The notes under the pieces were generated by a model. The model saw only the letters and a program-made list of their open reading frames with translations. It did no database searches and had not been told where the DNA came from. DNA of 64,000 nucleotides from the NCBI RefSeq assembly GCF_014189535.1, contig NZ_CP050308.1, positions 3,213,001-3,277,000 of the forward strand, written 5' to 3'. The DNA comes from Rhizobium lusitanum (lineage in GTDB: Bacteria; Pseudomonadota; Alphaproteobacteria; Rhizobiales; Rhizobiaceae). The stretch's first letter is position 1. Every line of letters starts with the position of its first letter. The translations under genes were made by a program, and so were the position numbers. Positions 62,216 to 64,000 of the stretch are shown one piece after another.

Positions 62216-63118
62216 ATGAATGACATGCTCAACGGCATTCCGGAATTCGTGGAGGCGGTGGAGGCCGGCGGCTTCTCAGCGGCAGCGGCCCGCATGAACC
62301 TGTCGCGCTCGGCGATCGGCAAGACCATCGCCAAGCTCGAGAGACGCCTGAGCGTTCGGCTATTTCACCGCACCACCCGCACGCAAAGCCTGACGGATGA
62401 GGGCCAAGCCTTTTACGAGCGCTGCCGCCGGGCGCTGGACGAGATACAGTCGGGCGAGGCGATGCTGGAATCGGGCAAGCGCGAGGTGGCGGGACGCTTG
62501 CGCATCTCGATGCCCGTGCTCTTCGGCCGCCGTTGTATCGCGCCGTTGCTGATGGAGCTTGCGCGTGCCCATCCGAACCTCGAACTCGATCTTTCGTTCA
62601 GCGACCGGATTGTGGACTTGCTCGACGAGGGCTTCGATCTCGCCATCCGCAACGGCCCGCTGCGGGATAGCACCGGGCTGACGGCGCGCAGTGTGGCACG
62701 GCATCGCATGGTGGTCTGCGCATCGCCCGCCTATCTCGCAAAGCGGGGGACACCGCAGGCGATCGCCGACCTCGAAGATCATGATCTCATCGCTTACGCG
62801 CGCGCAGGCGAGGTGAAGAGCTGGACCTTCCCACAGGCCAATGGTGTCGACATCGAATATATGCCGAAGACGCGGCTGCGGTTCGACGATCTCGAGGTGA
62901 TGGCCGATGCCGCCGCCGTTGGAATGGGAGCCGCGTTGCTACCCTGCTGGCTGATACGAAGTCAGGTGCTGGCCGGCAATCTTTCGACTGTGCTGACGGA
63001 TCTGTCCGGCCTGACCTTCCATGCCCATGCGGTCTGGCCGCAGACGCCGCACCTGCCGCTCAAGACCCGCGCGGTCATCGATCTGCTCGCCGCCCGGCTG
63101 CCGCAGGTCATGGAGTAA
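62216..63118 (+). CDS. LysR family transcriptional regulator
   Basis: A 300-residue LysR-type regulator: HTH IPEFVEAVEAGGFSAAAARMNLSRSAIGKTIAKLERRLSVRLFHRTTR, effector domain from about residue 92 (GRLRISMPVLFGRRCIAPLLM). It is divergent from the MDR oxidoreductase with a palindrome between, so it probably controls that gene. The start could be ATG 62216 or 62225. Confidence 0.92.
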   Translation: MNDMLNGIPEFVEAVEAGGFSAAAARMNLSRSAIGKTIAKLERRLSVRLFHRTTRTQSLTDEGQAFYERCRRALDEIQSGEAMLESGKREVAGRLRISMPVLFGRRCIAPLLMELARAHPNLELDLSFSDRIVDLLDEGFDLAIRNGPLRDSTGLTARSVARHRMVVCASPAYLAKRGTPQAIADLEDHDLIAYARAGEVKSWTFPQANGVDIEYMPKTRLRFDDLEVMADAAAVGMGAALLPCWLIRSQVLAGNLSTVLTDLSGLTFHAHAVWPQTPHLPLKTRAVIDLLAARLPQVME

Positions 63119-63137
63119 CGGAAGGCGGCGGCTTCTA

Positions 63138-63440
63138 TTATCGTGGCAAGCGGGCACCATCGGCAAAGACCCGGTTCCAGACCAGGATTTGCACCGATTT
63201 CCGGAGCCCGGCGGACCAGAACGGATCCGCTTTCACCAGCCGGTCGACCTCGGCAGCTTCCTGTGCCTCGACAAGCCACAGGCCACCCGCAAACGCTTCG
63301 CCCTCTATACTGAGTGGGCCGGCCGTCTTGATGCGGGCCGCATTCGCCCGCAGGAAGTCGAAATGACGTTCCAGGTATTTCTGCCGTATCTCGGCGGCGT
63401 GGTGCCGATCGTCTTCAAACAAAACAGCGAATAATGTCAT
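63138..63440 (-). CDS. YciI-like protein
   Basis: A 100-residue YCII-fold protein: MTLFAVLFEDDRHHAAEIRQKYLERHFDFLRAN and GPLSIEGEAFAGGLWLVEAQEAAEVDRLVKADPFWSAG; the His-Asp-like pair of the fold is in ERHFDFL and ADPFW. AAGGAGG lies 5 bases before ATG 63440. It is divergent from a LysR gene. Relatives include dehalogenase-like enzymes, but the activity is unknown. Confidence 0.9.
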   Translation of the reverse strand: MTLFAVLFEDDRHHAAEIRQKYLERHFDFLRANAARIKTAGPLSIEGEAFAGGLWLVEAQEAAEVDRLVKADPFWSAGLRKSVQILVWNRVFADGARLPR

Positions 63441-63472
63441 TGTAGCCTCCTTGCTGGACCTTCGGAGCCTAT

Positions 63473-63528
63473 GGCTGCAATAATGCGATTGCATGCGGTA
63501 AGATTGCGGATAAAGGCTGCAAAAATGC
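63473..63528. promoter_or_regulatory. Direct repeat upstream of the last LysR gene
   Basis: GGCTGCAATAATGC (63473-63486) recurs with one change as GGCTGCAAAAATGC (63515-63528), 42 bp apart (four helical turns), the second overlapping the LysR ATG. Confidence 0.4.
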
Positions 63529-64000
63529 ACGATATCGATTGGAACGATCTGCGCTATGTCCTCGCCGTGGCGCGGGGTGGCTCCTTTGCGGCGGCGAGCC
63601 GCGAGATCAAGACGGACGCGACGACGGTCGGCCGCCGCTTGCGCATATTGGAGGAAAGGCTCGGTGTAGCGCTCTTTCAGCGCGACGCGGGCGGCGTAAT
63701 GACGCCGACGCCTGTGGGCGAAATCGCCATCGCGCGGGCCGAGGCGGTCGAGGCGGAGGTGATGGCGCTTTCAGGGGCACTGGAGGCCGCGGATATCACG
63801 GCACTCGGCAAGGTGCGCCTGACGGCGCCGCCTTCCTTCATCAGCCGCTTGTTGATCCCGGCTGCGGCCGAGCTTCTGTCGCAGCATTCCGGGCTGCAGC
63901 TCGAACTCATCGGCGATGCCCGTAATTTCAATCTGACCCGCCGCGAGGCCGATATGGCGATCCGGCTTGCCCGGCCTGCCGATATCGCCAACAGCAAAGT
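63525..64000 (+). CDS. LysR family transcriptional regulator, 3' end off window
   Basis: The frame from ATG 63525 stays open to the window end (158 residues). The HTH is DIDWNDLRYVLAVARGGSFAAASREIKTDATTVGRRLRILEERLGVALFQRD; the effector domain starts with GKVRLTAPPSFISRLLIP. It is divergent from the YciI gene. The last residues are cut off by the window edge. Confidence 0.9.
   Translation, partial: MHDIDWNDLRYVLAVARGGSFAAASREIKTDATTVGRRLRILEERLGVALFQRDAGGVMTPTPVGEIAIARAEAVEAEVMALSGALEAADITALGKVRLTAPPSFISRLLIPAAAELLSQHSGLQLELIGDARNFNLTRREADMAIRLARPADIANSK

Overview
The window is a gene-dense, high-GC chromosomal segment of an alphaproteobacterium of the family Rhizobiaceae, most likely Rhizobium or a close relative. 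The evidence is a PdhS-type cell-cycle histidine kinase, the rhizobial iron regulator RirA beside a dppABCDF operon, an alphaproteobacterial tRNA-His with A73 and no extra 5' G, DUF1127 and phasin genes, a plant-type glutamate-cysteine ligase, a general-stress (EcfG-type) promoter and the short palindromic intergenic repeats usual in this group. I see no CRISPR array, prophage, integrase or intact insertion sequence. It reads as core chromosome with scattered accessory genes.

Layout. 1-8 kb: end of a DEAD-box helicase, a VOC protein, the very large kinase gene pdhS, a phasin, tRNA-His and small envelope or stress genes. 8-14 kb: a LysR regulator divergent from methylmalonate-semialdehyde dehydrogenase (mmsA), a DUF898 membrane protein coupled to an M48 protease, and rirA behind an Irr-type palindrome. 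14-24 kb: dppABCDF with a strong hairpin after dppA, gluconokinase, a DadA-like oxidoreductase, and a type III polyketide synthase coupled to an ICMT-family methyltransferase. 24-32 kb: a secreted TPR protein followed by an ECF sigma factor and anti-sigma factor, an ABM protein divergent from a LysR gene, a Ppx/GppA phosphatase coupled to rlmE, and an MFS transporter divergent from an MBL-fold hydrolase. 32-42 kb: guaB, membrane proteins, TetR and LysR regulators, DUF1127, a dienelactone-hydrolase-like protein, an ABC-F ATPase, and a lower-GC TylF-type methyltransferase. 42-50 kb: DUF937 protein, gshA, rsmE, a frameshifted phosphate permease gene, Nudix hydrolase, and a LysR gene followed by a short divergent S-adenosylhomocysteine hydrolase homologue. 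50-64 kb: glcDEF with a divergent LysR gene, an LpxQ-like outer-membrane barrel, two neighbouring YkuD transpeptidases, tag, a HAD hydrolase, an aldo/keto reductase, an MDR oxidoreductase divergent from a LysR gene, and a YciI gene divergent from a LysR gene cut by the window end.

Regulation is a recurring theme: seven LysR-type genes lie here, several divergent from one enzyme gene with an inverted or direct repeat between them. No region is clearly a new system. The strongest leads are the short SAHH-like protein without the usual C-terminal NAD tail, the type III PKS/methyltransferase pair, the hairpin in front of the TPR-ECF-anti-sigma operon, the iron-type palindromes around rirA and dpp, the single-base frameshift in the phosphate permease gene, and the T-stem mismatch in tRNA-His.
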